Shown here piece after piece: positions 38,901 to 53,700 of a DNA stretch of 64,000 bases; the stretch's first letter is position 1; each line of letters starts with the position of its first letter. The DNA is from Burhinus oedicnemus (taxonomy: Eukaryota; Chordata; Aves; Charadriiformes; Burhinidae): positions 1,459,193 to 1,523,192 of the forward strand of contig VFFE01007878.1 in NCBI GenBank assembly GCA_008921705.1, in the 5' to 3' direction. The position numbers and the translations under genes were made by a program. A model generated the notes under the pieces. It made no database searches and was not told the DNA's origin. It saw only the letters and a list, made by a program, of their open reading frames with translations.

Positions 38901-41900
38901 TGGTTTATATTCTCGGCAGGAAAGTGAGCTCTAAGAGAGGGGAGTAGAGGAGTTTGTGGCCACAAATACTAATTAGCTGGGAAGTGACACTGTCCTTTGC
39001 AGTGCCTTGCAGCATACAGTAGAACTGCCTTTGGCTGTCAACAGGAGGAAGAGTGGGGAGGGGGAGGCGGGTTTGTGTGCAGAAGAAGCACAGCCTAAAA
39101 GAATGAGGGCCACTCATTCATTTTGCCCTGCAGAGCCATTGAGTAAGGTCTGGCAATGCAGGCCTGTCCTTCTCCAAAAGGATAAAGCTCCATGTTATTG
39201 TCAGTGTCCGGTCCCATATGTTTCTTTTTTACATACTTTTTACACCCCAATGTAGTGGTGGATGGTCAGGGAACTCTTTTGAGAAGTGAGAGAGGTAGGT
39301 TACAATCCCCTGCTTGAGTACAGGCTTGCCTTTGGATCTTGTGCTTCCCTGGGAAATATGCTCATTACTAGCTTATTAGGTGGCCTTATTTTTACAGGTC
39401 ATACCAGTTTGTTTCCACAGTGCAGAAACCCATGCACAGCTCTTCTTGCAGGACCAAGTTTTTTTTGAAACCTGAATTTTCTGTGGGATCTACCCCTATA
39501 CTTTTCATTTCTAGAGAAGTTCTGTTGATGCCAATGTAAGTGAGGGCAGAGCATGCTCCTAAGTGAATCGAGTTGCTGTATGACTAACACGGGCAAGGAT
39601 GACCTGTGGGACTGGAGAATGGTCAGATTTCTGGTTCCTCCGTAAAATGTTACAATGGGAAGTTTTCTACAAGAGCAGTGACATGAACCCTGCTAGCTTA
39701 TCCTCTCTACAGCTTGCTTTTTGCAGCAAAGATGGCTCTGGGGTGCTGGTTTAGCTAACACAAACGACCTCTCCTCTTCATGCTGTACTCAGAAAGAGCA
39801 GCATTTTACCTTACACATGTTTTTGGAAGATAGGCAGTGTGGGACACAGCTTTTTGCTGCATTCTTTTAATGAAGTAGATGAGCGTACCTCCCAGCGTCC
39901 CCCTTAGAGAAAATAGCTCCTTATCCTGGAGATACTATTCCGTAAGCCTACAAGATTAGTCCCTCAGGTCCTACTTTGATACCAACTGATTCTTGTTCCT
40001 GATAGCCACCAGGCCTTGTAGCACCTGAAGTGCCAGAGTTACCTCTGGCAGGGCTTTGCCAGAGCCCCTGGTTCTTACCAGCACCCTCAGTCACCCAGCA
40101 ATAGCGTTTGCCTTGGTCACTTCCTCTGGCAGTAACTTCTTCAGATGCAGTGCTTACCTTAGGCATGAAGAATTATGACACTCCCATGTTTTAATGGAGG
40201 TATTTCCAAAATGCGGCCTGCAGAATGCACGTCAGCTATCATTCAAAAGCTGTCTGATCACATTTTGCTGGATTTTGCTCAGGAATTTCCATGTGCTTCT
40301 AGAATTGATGCTTTTCTTTCACTGAAAAGCATAACGTGGACAAAATCCCGCATACTTGAAAACCGGTGGGAGGAGTTGTCTGTACAACAGGCATGATGCC
40401 GGTTTCAGGGAGAACAGGAAAGGGACCGTCCTCAGGGACTGAAGCCACCACTCAACATCCTGTTCCCATATTGAACTTAGTGATCCTGAAAAACATATAG
40501 CTCTGTGCTGTGAAGAAAGAAGAAAGAGACCATCTATTCATCCATCCAAAGAACTGCAGACGACACATTGGTAGCCAACCCAATTAAAGCTGTTTTCAAA
40601 CAGACCCCTCCCAGTTGGTTTGGGGATGAGGGAGTCCACATGCCCACATGGTGCCGAAAACGTCAACCGACACATGGGACCTCGATTCTGAACCCCTCCT
40701 TCAAGCGGGAAAGGGAGCCCAGCAATTCCTGGTGGCCACGTGGCCACTACTGTGGTTTTCGGTTAATGATGCTGTTACCTGTATTTGAATTTGAGGCTCT
40801 ATGGAACAAAGTTCTCCATCTGCTACTACCTGAGCCATGCAGTCCGCCTCGGCCTTTGAAGTTTCTTCTGTGAGGCTTCACTTCCCCGTTGTGCATAAAG
40901 TGAAGCTGTAATAGGGCCAGAGACATCCAGCAGCTGTAGGTACACCCCGTGTAGATTTTAGTACTCAAGCAGAAAGCTGGATATATATGCAATTAAGGAA
41001 GTGTTTCCACAGCAGGAACACAAATTCCCCTTATTGGCCGCAGAAGCACAGTATTAACAACTGAACAAAATGTCACAGTGGTTTGCATTTGCTGTCTCAT
41101 TCTCAATATGTGTTTTGCAGTCTCTCATAGCTGTAATTTCATCCTCTTTGGAGACCACTCTTTTTTACTCTCTTTTTTAACCTTAAACAGGTACAAAATC
41201 TATTTCCAGCAAGTAGTGTGCAGAGGACAGCATACTCTTCAGTGGGCAGTTGCTGGGATGAAAGTGTACGTTTGAAACCAAATCCAAAACCCAAATAACA
41301 TTCTTGAAAGAGGCACTCAAGTCTCAAGGTACCTGAAATAGCTGCTGGGTCAATAGCCTGTATGAAAGCTGCTAAAGTTTTCTCAGTCTCACTTGAGCGT
41401 CTTGTACTGTATCCAAATCAGTAGTTAGCTTCACAAATGTTTTATTCTTACTGGCACGTGTATGCGTGCCCTTGCTATAAATATGGTATGGGATGCATGT
41501 CTGTCGTTACAGTTTTGTTGAAGCAGGGGAGCTGTGATTTCCTTGTGGCTGTTGGAGGTGATGTGAGCTCAGTAGGGACTGTGGCAAGATGAGCGGTGCT
41601 GCTGTGACTGGTCGGTACAGCTGCAGAGAACACCAGCCACAATGCCTGCATGGTTGGGAGACAGGATGTAAAGCGATCTTGCCATGTTGGCCAGGCACAG
41701 GGAAGGTAAGGGTGCAATGGTCTCGCCTCTCAGAACCCTAAATTGCCTTTTATGGAGGCAAATCTCTCACTGCTCCCAGCCGTTTGCATCTTGTTTCTTT
41801 TGGAGAATTGCACTCGGGCATGGGAGGGCTTCGCCTGTGCCTAGGGGAGTGGAAGACATGCTGTTTTCAACAGGTGCTCTCCGCCCTGAGGATGACTCTA

Positions 41901-42429
41901 GGGCAGGTTGGTGCGGAAGAGGCAATGAGAGAACAGAATCCAGAACTCGCACCCTGCTGACTTTCTCCTTGAGATTGCGAGAGGTGTAAGGAATGACTCA
42001 TACGATCAGGAGGGGAGGATCTAGATGAGCTCGTATCCCTTTTCCATTCTTGGGTTTCTTTTGGAGCAGATGTGCTTCTGCTCTACCAGTTTCTAAAACA
42101 GTCAAGCATACACAAGTGTGCCAAGGGAGTTAAGTGTCTAGTAAAGTTAGTAGCTTGGTATGGCTAAATTTGTGTCAGCAATTAGCTTCCGTAATAGGTT
42201 TTCCTATGTAATCGCTTGTGTGATTTATGTTCCCGGTGTTCATTTAGTCTGCACAAAAGCCTGGCCCGGCTTTGCAAGTCTTAGTCTCTGCGTGTGCTGC
42301 CTATCTCAGGCTGCTGCTGGAAGTGTCCTGCAGCAGCTCAGAGGTGTAGCTGGGGCAGTGATTGCAGCTTTTCTGTTCTTGCTGATGGTCTCGCTTTTCA
42401 CGTTGGGTGGCATGTGGCAGGTTCCCTCT

Positions 42430-42660
42430 GTTAATTAGAACAAATGTGCCAATTATGTTAATGTATCTCCCGATACTAATCAGCGAATAATTAGAGACAA
42501 CACATCTGTCTCTCGCTGGGGAGCGGGATGACAGAAAAGACGCTAAAAGGTACGTTGCTCTGAATTCCAGCCGCCGCGGATCATGCGCTTCCTCAGCCGC
42601 TCGCGGGGATGGCTCAGTCTTGTGGTGGGCTTGCCAGCGCGTTAGCAGCACTGGACGTGT
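42430..42660. promoter_or_regulatory. Candidate element: AT motif cluster next to a CpG-dense patch
   Basis: TTAATTAG and several AATTA-type sites at 42430-42500 are followed by about ten CpG dinucleotides within roughly 90 nt (42570-42658), in a genome stretch where CpG is otherwise sparse. This could be a small unmethylated element or an old GC-rich remnant. No start site or TATA box is convincing. Confidence 0.25.
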
Positions 42661-45600
42661 AGATCCAGCACAGCTGGCAGAAGCCCCGTGCCTCACTGCT
42701 CTGCAAATTACATCCAGAGGACTAAGGAGCTCTGACGGAAAACTAGGTGACTTCAGGTGTGCTCCATCTTCTCGGTGTCCACAGTTGCTGTGAGTCAGGG
42801 TTTCATTCACTGTGTTCTCACCTTTACAGAGGGGCCTTCTCTTGCTAGTCAGTTTGCAAACATATATGCAACGTATAACATATGCAACATCTAACAAAAA
42901 TACCTTCTTGAGTAAAAAACTAAAAAAAGAAATGGTCATTTCATGCCTGCTTTGTTCCAGGGGCCTGGTATGTGAGAAAAAACAGTTGCATGTTGTAATT
43001 TTCCATAGCTGTCGTCTCCACAAGGGCACACTTACCCCATCCTTCATGGCAGTATTGTTGCCAATTAAATGATTTCTGTTATCACAAGGAAAAACTGATG
43101 CCCAGGCTTTTTCTACATATATGCACGACCATCCATACATTTATTAATAACAGTTGGAGGGATGTGCCTGATTTAATTGAATAAATAGATCAGGTGCCTC
43201 TTCAAGAATTGTTGTGGCTATAGCCAGTAAACACACATCCTCAATATTTAGGCAAAAGCAAACATCTACTCTAGAAACATCTCTCCAGAGAGGTGAAAAA
43301 TAGAGCCATCAGGGCATGATTTGGTATGACCCAGAAGACAGGCATCTTGGGCACTTTGAAATGCCCACGGGTATCCTGCTGCCCCTCTGCCCGCTCGCCT
43401 GGAGGGGTGCAGGTCTCTGGCACATAAATATCCGGTGCCTCCTCTGCCAGCCTGGTGAGCATGGCGGTTTCCCCAGGGCACCAGTCACCTTTATTCAGGC
43501 AGGCAGTGGAATTCGATTCAGGATAAGTTTCTGCATTGACTGGATTAACAGCCTACTTCAGTGAGGGGGCTGTGCCTTGGGGAATGACATAGCATCAAAA
43601 GAGATCGTTGCTTTTAACTTCTGTAATAACAGTTTGCATACTTGTCATTCATAAATCACACTGTCTTGTTCCGCTTTGTTCTCTTCTCTTTTGTATTTGA
43701 CACCTGTTCTCTTGCTGCTTATGTGACAGAACACCCCTGCTCCCACCTATTCTGGTTACCTCAAAAAAATAAATCTGAGGTTTGGAGGTGCTGAGCACTG
43801 CTGTCACCCGCACCAGAAAAAATGAGGCCGTTAGTAACTGAAAATAAGTACCAACAGAAGTCCCTTTGACATGTTGTAGTGTGTTTAATTAGCTACCATT
43901 TCTACAAGGACTGAGGGAGAAAACACACCCCCTGGAGGGGGGTGCTCTTTTTCGTATTGCTGTACTGATGGCTAAAACGTATATGAAAGGAGACTCCTGT
44001 GTCTTGTCAAATCACCTATCAGTTCCTCCCTTCAGAATTGGTGATGTTATCGTTTGCTACATGAACAGACTCATGACATCATAAAAACCTGGATGCCAGA
44101 AGGTGACTGAATTAGGTATGTTAAAGGGCTGTCTTGTAAGAGAGATGGGGTTTAGACATGCACACACAGTACTGACATATTGGCAAAACAGATTTTTCAG
44201 AAAAAAGACATCCTGTTGTTCTGCAAGCTTAATGTTTTATTGTTAGAAAATTCTCTGAACCATTAGGTGAAAAGGATCTTTTTCCTAAGAGATTTGGTGA
44301 AGAGCCAGAGGCAGTATACTGAATTATACAGAGTATCTTTTTTTTTCTGATATTGGCAACTCCTGTTTTCATATCATCTTCAGTGTTTTTGCAGGGATGA
44401 AAGGGAATTTAATGCTCATAGCTTTCATTTTGTCTAATCAGCTGAGACCCAGACTGAATATGTACGTGTGTGTTTTTGTGGAGAGAGAAAGTGTTGCAGA
44501 GTACTGGAAGAAGAGAACTGCATGCTTGAGCATGGGGCCTTGCACAGTGCTGAGGGCTGCTGGTGTGTGTGCTTGGATGGGCATACCAGAAACATTTTGG
44601 ACTCGGCCTTAGACCGTGGGATGACTGTAGTCCTGTCCTCACTGGGGTCCTGATGTCCTCAATGTGCAGAGCACAGGAAAAGTACGGGTGGATTTGAAGG
44701 AGCTACTCAGCTGTGGCAGCGTGTGCAGCATCTCTTAGAGTCCTGGCACAGGTCTGTACTCCATCCCAGAAGTAAGTAATGATATTAAACCCCAAGAAAG
44801 ATGGTTTGTTTTTGTGAGAGGCAGGGGTTAAGTGGCAGCCTACCACTGGAGAAGAGGTAAGATCCTAACTCGTTTTAGTCTGGGATGCATGCAGACCTGA
44901 CCTGCAGGTCAGGAAGGAGCTGAATATTGTCATTGACTGAACAGAAATCTGTCTGTCTTGATTATACCTGGTACCTGTTAGGATTCAAGAAAGGAGGAAG
45001 AACAATTTTAGTCGTCTTGGCAAGGAAAACCAGCTTATTGACTAAGAGCTTGTATCTTCCGTAGTAAAACATGAACGTTGCAGTGACAAAAACACAGCCT
45101 CCAAAGTTTTCTGTCTTTCTTTCTTCCTCCCCTGTTCCTTGCAGACGCACATATCCATTTCCACAGCCCTTTTTGCACCACCGGTTTTAAGCTATAAAGT
45201 ACCGATAGCTGTGAGGCTACCACATACTGCAGGGATCTGCTGTGGGAGAGGAGGATTTAAATCAAGCCTTCTTCAGGGGAGTGGCTTTACATTTGGTAAG
45301 GTGTACGTCTTTGGAAGCCACTCACACCTGATGCACATCCACCCAAACTGGGGTAGGGGAGCTGGAGCTGCTTAAAGTAGGGCTAAAGATAGGGAATGGG
45401 TGGTGGGCAGCTTGAATCCAAGCCCATGTCCACCAGTGCTGGCCTTGCAGCGTTGGACCAGCTCCGTCTGAGGATGAATTGAGCCTTCTGTGTTTAACAC
45501 CAGGAGAGGCCATTGGTTTTCTCCCCGTGGCTTGGGGCAGTCTGTATGGCCGTCTCAGGGGGGAAGCAGGTTCTCTGTTGGTTTTGGGGTATGTCGATGC

Positions 45601-46662
45601 TTGGGCAGTTCCTCAAATGTCTTTGGAAAAGTGGGGTCTTGGCAGTTAGCACCTCACGGGTCTGGCAGGTTGATTGTGTTTATATTTCCCTTCCTTTAAT
45701 TAAATCCTGGACACAAGCTGAAGTGATCCAGTGACATGAAGGCCCGGCTTTGATCCATCCAGGGCCCCAGTTCTGTCCTTCACAGCACGCTCGGTTCAAA
45801 TGAAAACAAGCTACTAGGTTTGCAGCCAAATTATATTAGGGTGGCTCACAGCAGTCAGCTGGGGTATAATAGGGTGTTTCTTTAGGAAGGCAATAAAGAG
45901 AACATTGTCTAGATTAAAAATCACATATGAAAATATTTTTCTGTGTAACCAAGGAAATTACACTTTATTAAAATAAAGTATAGCTTACATAAAGAAAAGG
46001 GAAAAATAAGCACTGATGTGCTTTGTGATTCCCTATTTCCTTGGTAACTGTCTCTATTTTGTTTAATCCTGATTGCAGCAAAACAATAGCGTGCGTGTAC
46101 ATGTGAGTGCATGTATACTTAAAAACATCGGCATGTTTGTAATTTGTTAGTGGGACCTGTTCTGGTATAGGGCCTTATTGCATTAGACCGAGGGCAGGTA
46201 CATACAAGGTTACTGCGTTACTAACTGCCTAATTAGACAAGGTGTACAAAAGAATGGGTGAGATCTCTGCTGTTTTAGGGTTTCTGATGTTGTAAGGGAA
46301 TTTTCTGTTTGTAGATACAGTCCTAAGGTATCATCTCTTCCTTATCTGTTGCCTCAGACCCTGAAAGCATAGATCAGCTGTTTTTCTCTGTTAAGTAGCT
46401 GGCAGCCTTTGAAAATACATTGATATTTTCAAGGCAAGGTGGTTGGGAGGGAATGGGACCTGAAGGAAAGGGTAGGTGTGAAGGGTGTTCTCCCGTGTTT
46501 CTGCTGTGGTGTTTTATTTCAGTTGGCAGCATGCATCAGGTGAGTCCTTTGTGATGTGCCGTGACTCCTAGCACTTTCCGGCATCAGCAGTGTAATCACA
46601 GGTACTGTGCCTGTTGTGGTGTGACCTGGTGCTGACTCACTGCCTCTCCTCTGGCCCTTTGA

Positions 46663-48967
<2,305 letters not shown>

Positions 48968-49135
48968 TGAACGGAGGCTGGTCTACTTGGACTGAGTGGT
49001 CAGTGTGTAACAGCCGATGTGGGAGAGGCTTTCAGAAGCGTACGAGGACCTGCACCAATCCTGCCCCGCTCAACGGTGGTGCATTCTGCGAGGGCCAGAG
49101 CGTTCAGAAAATAGCTTGCACCACTCTGTGTCCAG
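48968..49135 (+). CDS. UNC5C: UNC5C exon: first thrombospondin type 1 repeat (probably exon 6)
   Basis: This 168-nt exon encodes one thrombospondin type 1 repeat of 56 codons: [14 protein letters not shown] with the stacked-tryptophan WxxWxxW motif (a known C-mannosylation context), then [33 protein letters not shown] and IACTTLCP. Six cysteines are present, as expected for this repeat. The acceptor is TTTTCAG at 48961-48967 in phase 1. The exon must end at 49135 (CCAG) for the next exon to read VDGKW in frame. The donor there is GTTCAG, a poor match to consensus beyond the GT. A better-looking GTATGAG lies 5 nt further on but would break the frame. If the intron were retained, translation would stop at TGA at 49144-49146. 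Identity with UNC5C is very high. Confidence 0.96.
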
Positions 49136-50392
49136 GTTCAGTATGAGCAGTACATAGCCCTAGATAAACGGTTGGTCTGTCACTAGTCATTTCAGAAGAA
49201 GATTATTAGTTACAAAAGCCTCCTTCTCTTTATTAATAAATCCAACATTTCAGTGAATGAATATGAAATTATGTTATGTAAGTAGATAAAATCGCACGCA
49301 CATTATATCAAGCAGCAGAGGATTCAGACCCACTTTTGCACGCAGCTTTCACCGGTGTCTCAGCCCTGGTAATTCAGGGATTTTGGGGGACATTCAGAGC
49401 TTCAAATTGTAGGAGATAAAGGTTGAAAGCACTGGAAAAGGACTGAAATTTGAGTATAGAAAGCAACTGTGATGTAAATAAGTCTAGTTGTCACAGCACG
49501 TGGAGCATCTGGGGTGTGGATGTTAAATTTGAGGCACGTGTTTACCTGACTTCAAAAACAAAGACATTTAAGAGAGATGTGTATGCATACCTTTAAAAGG
49601 TATTTAAATGTAAAATTCTGAAAAATACAGAATTGTTTCAGGACAAGCAAGGTAGTTGGCTTTTCTGTGACAAAACTTCTGCCATCTGTCCTATTGTCCA
49701 GTGCTTTCCTACCTCTGCAGTCCCACTCAAATTGATGGCAGTAGGGTTGTCTTCAGCATGTGAAGCTTGGCCATCCAGCTCCAGGTCTTAGTTGTGGGTG
49801 GAACCTGAAAAGCTGAAATTTCATCTCTGGTCACTATTCCAAGTGACAGACTGCTGGCTCAGGCTGTCACTGGAACAACTTCATAGTTTGTTCTTCAGCT
49901 GTTCAGTTTAGTGCTTTTGAAAATCATTTGCAGGATTTTGAAAGGCACTAAACACATTCCTGATTCTGCTCGTGAAATAGATCAGTGCCTCTAGATATTT
50001 CTTTTGACAGAAAATATTTAATATTAGATATCTTCCTACTAAAGAAGAATTTCTGTCCAAGTTTAACTTTAACCTCTGTGTTAAAAAATGTTAAAAAATC
50101 CTGACTTGTTGTTCATTTTCTTGTACACTTTGAGCGCAGATAAACTGCTGACAGGTTTATAAAAAGGGAAGAAAAGAGCAGAAATGGGACCAGGACAGAG
50201 AGAAAGGAGAGGGAGAGTGAATGTGTGTTTACAGGCCAGAAATAGGACTTTAAGAACAGCAGACTGACGATCCTTCTGCCTTGCTGGGAATGGCCAGGAC
50301 TTGCAGGCTGGCTTGTGCCGAGACATGCATGGCTCTTGCTTGGTCTCACTCTTGTGTACCCCCTAACAAGTCATGTTCTTTTCTTATCTCAG
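49136..50392 (+). other. UNC5C: UNC5C intron between the two TSP1 repeats
   Basis: This 1,257-nt intron begins with the weak donor GTTCAG and ends TTATCTCAG. Nothing else was recognised in it. Confidence 0.85.
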
Positions 50393-50557
50393 TGGATGGA
50401 AAGTGGACGTCCTGGAGCAAGTGGTCCACCTGTGGCACAGAGTGCACCCACTGGCGTCGGAGGGAGTGCACGGCCCCGGCGCCAAAGAACGGGGGGAAGG
50501 ACTGTGAGGGGCTGGTCCTGCAATCCAAGAACTGCACCGATGGGCTCTGCATGCAGG
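50393..50557 (+). CDS. UNC5C: UNC5C exon: second thrombospondin type 1 repeat (probably exon 7)
   Basis: This 165-nt exon encodes the second thrombospondin type 1 repeat: [14 protein letters not shown] with the WxxWxxW motif, [40 protein letters not shown] and Q. Cysteine spacing fits the repeat, and KNCTDG carries an N-glycosylation sequon. The acceptor is TTATCTCAG at 50384-50392; the donor is a strong GTAAGT at 50558. Both junctions are phase 1, so the exon ends with a lone G that must be completed downstream. The next expected exon encodes the juxtamembrane stretch and transmembrane helix. I looked for it by eye to the end of the window and did not find it, so the following intron is at least 13.4 kb. 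The [20 protein letters not shown] form points to UNC5C rather than UNC5D. Confidence 0.96.
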
Positions 50558-50648
50558 GTAAGTGCTGCTGTGACGCCTCCGGGGTCTGGGATGTATGTGG
50601 CCATAGAAAAACCTGCAATAACTGCAGATAGGCATCAATGAGCTGTAG

Positions 50649-50760
50649 TCACAGAATCATCTGTAGGATGGAGAAATGGGCTAATCCAGTTCTCACCAGA
50701 CTGGACACCCCACTCTTCTTCCCTGAAGATTAATGTAATGCTGTCTGAAGTTTATGAAGG
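50649..50760 (-). mobile_element. Possible very old CR1 3' end
   Basis: Starts with TCACAGAATCATCTGTAGGA and contains ATGGGCTAATCCAGTTCTCA, loosely resembling the reverse complement of a CR1 3' UTR. The similarity is weak and the right edge is arbitrary. It could be chance. Confidence 0.25.
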
Positions 50761-53700
50761 TGAGCAGTGAAGAATGAGAAAGTCTCATAACAGAGTCCTC
50801 TCCTGCCGCTGTCCCCACCAAATAGCCCTTCTCTCTAATACTGGCTCAGCGTCTGTCCGGGGAAGCTTGGCAGTGACTCTTAGGGCAATGCAAATGAAAG
50901 CTAGAGAGTTTAGGGCAAAACCAGCATTTTCAAAAGAGTAAACTTGGGAAAGCAGATCAGCTTGTGGCTTCTTACTGTCAAGAATGGTGGCTGTATGTGT
51001 GTCTACATATAATAGTTATGCCTCTTTTTGTATTTGGGGTGCCTTGTAGTAGGAAGAGGTACCCTGTATCTATACAGTGCCTATGCAGACCTCATATATA
51101 GTTATCAGCATGCTGCAGCCTCATGAAGATCAGCTGAAGTCTATTCTGCCTGCACCTATTCATGCCATGGTCCTGCCTTTGTGACTAATAAGAGTGAGAA
51201 GTAAGGAAAAGTAGGCTTTTAGGGTGATTCTCACATATGCTGACGAACAATTAATCTTCTCTGCACCCCATCCCTTCTCAAAAATGAGGTCTTCTCTGTT
51301 CTGCTAATGCATTGAAACTTCCTTTGATGTTTTGTTAGCACAATAAGCCGAGCCAAAATCCTCACATACACCTCTCTCCTGTTCCTTCATCCTGTGTCTC
51401 TGCAGCACTTCTCTGTCAAGCCTCAGCTCTCCGTTGTCTGAAGAATTGTGACTGTAACTATCTGGTATCTATGTGTCCAGATCATAAAATGCTTTGAGTT
51501 CTCATGAAAAAGGAATTGGGAATTTTTATTCTCTGAGGCAGGTTACTTTTGACTGAAATAGTCATGACGACAGAAAAGTGACACTACTAGCTAACACATA
51601 GGTCTGCTTCTTGAATAAGTGCCATATAGGTGGCTACTGTGCTGGCAGCGATCTGTGAGCTACCCTATGGCACACAGTGTGACCATTTGTTCTGAGGTTT
51701 CCCAGATTTACAAAAAAGGCTTCTTCAGAGTGGCTCACACAATGCTTTCATGGCATTAAAAACTATTAGTCAGTGTCAACAGCCTATAAAACTGTAATTC
51801 CTCAAAACGTTTGTTTTTGTGGGGAAGCCAGAAAGGTGGGATTCAGGGCTCCTCTCTTTTTCTTTTCTGAAGATAGAAAAAAAATAAAAATCCAGCTGCA
51901 TCTTACTGTATAACATCTTGGTGACATTTATGATGGGGAAGCTAACGTACCCCTAGCTCCAGCAGTGTGAATAAGTCATTATGGTAAATTGGGAAGAAAA
52001 GATACATTTCCCCATACAGAAGAGCTCTTTGCTATCAGATTATATTTAGGCAGGTGTATGTCATCTTTGTGTATGTGCATAAAGAGAGCCATTTAAGCAG
52101 AAATCTTGTGGAAAAGTAGGTATAATGGTATGGCAGAATAAAAGCCCTGTAGGGATCTCATTTATCTGTTGATGGTATATTGCATTTTATTTGTGAAAGT
52201 GGATCCTGAGTATAAAGTAGAGGTCTTCAGCGGGAAAGAGGGTGAGGCTGTTGTGAATCCTATTCTGCTTCATATATATGTATATAAAAATGGTAATGAA
52301 AAATATACAGTCACATATTGACCTGCTTGGCTCCAGGGGCTGTGATCATCCTTCAGTGTTGGAATTTAATGGCAGTGTTTTAATGGTGTCTTTATACTCG
52401 TGGGGTTTCATATACCTGTAAAACTTACAGTCCTGCTCCCTGATCCATCACTGCTGAAAAGATTGATTTGCTGTACTTGGTGGCAGTGTGCCTGCTGTTC
52501 TCTCTCTCCTTGTCTCTCTTTTTCTTTATTTCTCCTTCTCAGTTTAAAACCAATCTGAACACTTACATTTTTGCTGGTGTGGATCTAGATTCATAGCAAA
52601 TCTGCCTGCTGAGCAGGGAAGAAACAGAGGACTCTAATTCCTAAAACACCATGCCTCTTGCCACATTATTTGAGGCTGGTGGGGACTGTCCTGGAACTGG
52701 CATTTCTCCTAGCCTGGGGACCTGTGGATCCACAACAGACTTTCCCAACGCCTTCCTGCCAGTGGGTCTGGCATAGCACAGGTGGCATGGAGGGAGCCAC
52801 AGCCACCTTCCCTCTGTGGCCGTAGCCCTCCGGGAGATGTGTTGGCCAGCTGCTTACCTGCACCATAGCCAAATCCTGCTCCTAGGTGCCCTGGTGCTTC
52901 CTCCTTAGCGTCAGTCTTTCTTGAGAGCTTGAAGGTTGACTTCAGCACCATGGGTATAGTTGAGGTCAAAGAATTAGTAGACAGACCCTCTAACCAGAAG
53001 TCAGTAGGCTGTTGCTTTGACAAAAACTCACTTGTAAATATATATCTCTATATAGCTGTACATAAAAGATATCCTGGAAAATGTTGGATTGAATGAGTCT
53101 AATTTACAAGTCCTTTCTCTTCCAGTCTATTATTCACTACAGTAGCATCAGCTGGATAAATCAATAAGCTCTTTCATCAGACTGCCCCTGCTCCAGCAAA
53201 GAGCAGCAGTCTGCATGACTATCGATTTCTGTGGGGATAAAAACTGTGGAGCTTTCTCCATCCCTTGTAATTATAGTATTTTACACCCAAAGCTGTAGTT
53301 TGTGCTTGCCACTAACTGTGGCATTACTTGTGCAACTCTGCTGTCACGTTTATTCAGACTAATGATCTTGCTAGTACACGCATACACTCCCTTATCCAGT
53401 AGTTAGTATTTTTCTGTTAACATGAAAGGATGAACAGTCATTAAACTAGAGAGCCTGCAGAGAGACAGCAGGCTGAATTGAAGAAGAAAAGCAACTGTAG
53501 TGAAAATTTAGGATGGTCATTGCTATTTTGACTTTCCAAATACACAATATTGCCTAGCAGGTCCCATTATAACAATTTCATAATTCCCGTAATAGCATTA
53601 CTATGATCTTCTGGAACAAAAAAAATATGCTGTAGGTGTAAGAAGAATTGGCTGGTTACCACCCACGCTAGTTGCATTATTGCCCCCATAGTTGCATTAT

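Noticed and set aside
50315..50641. Alternative-frame open frames over the second TSP1 exon
   Set aside because: Frame shadows of the real exon; only one frame gives the TSP1 cysteine and tryptophan pattern with correct junction phases.
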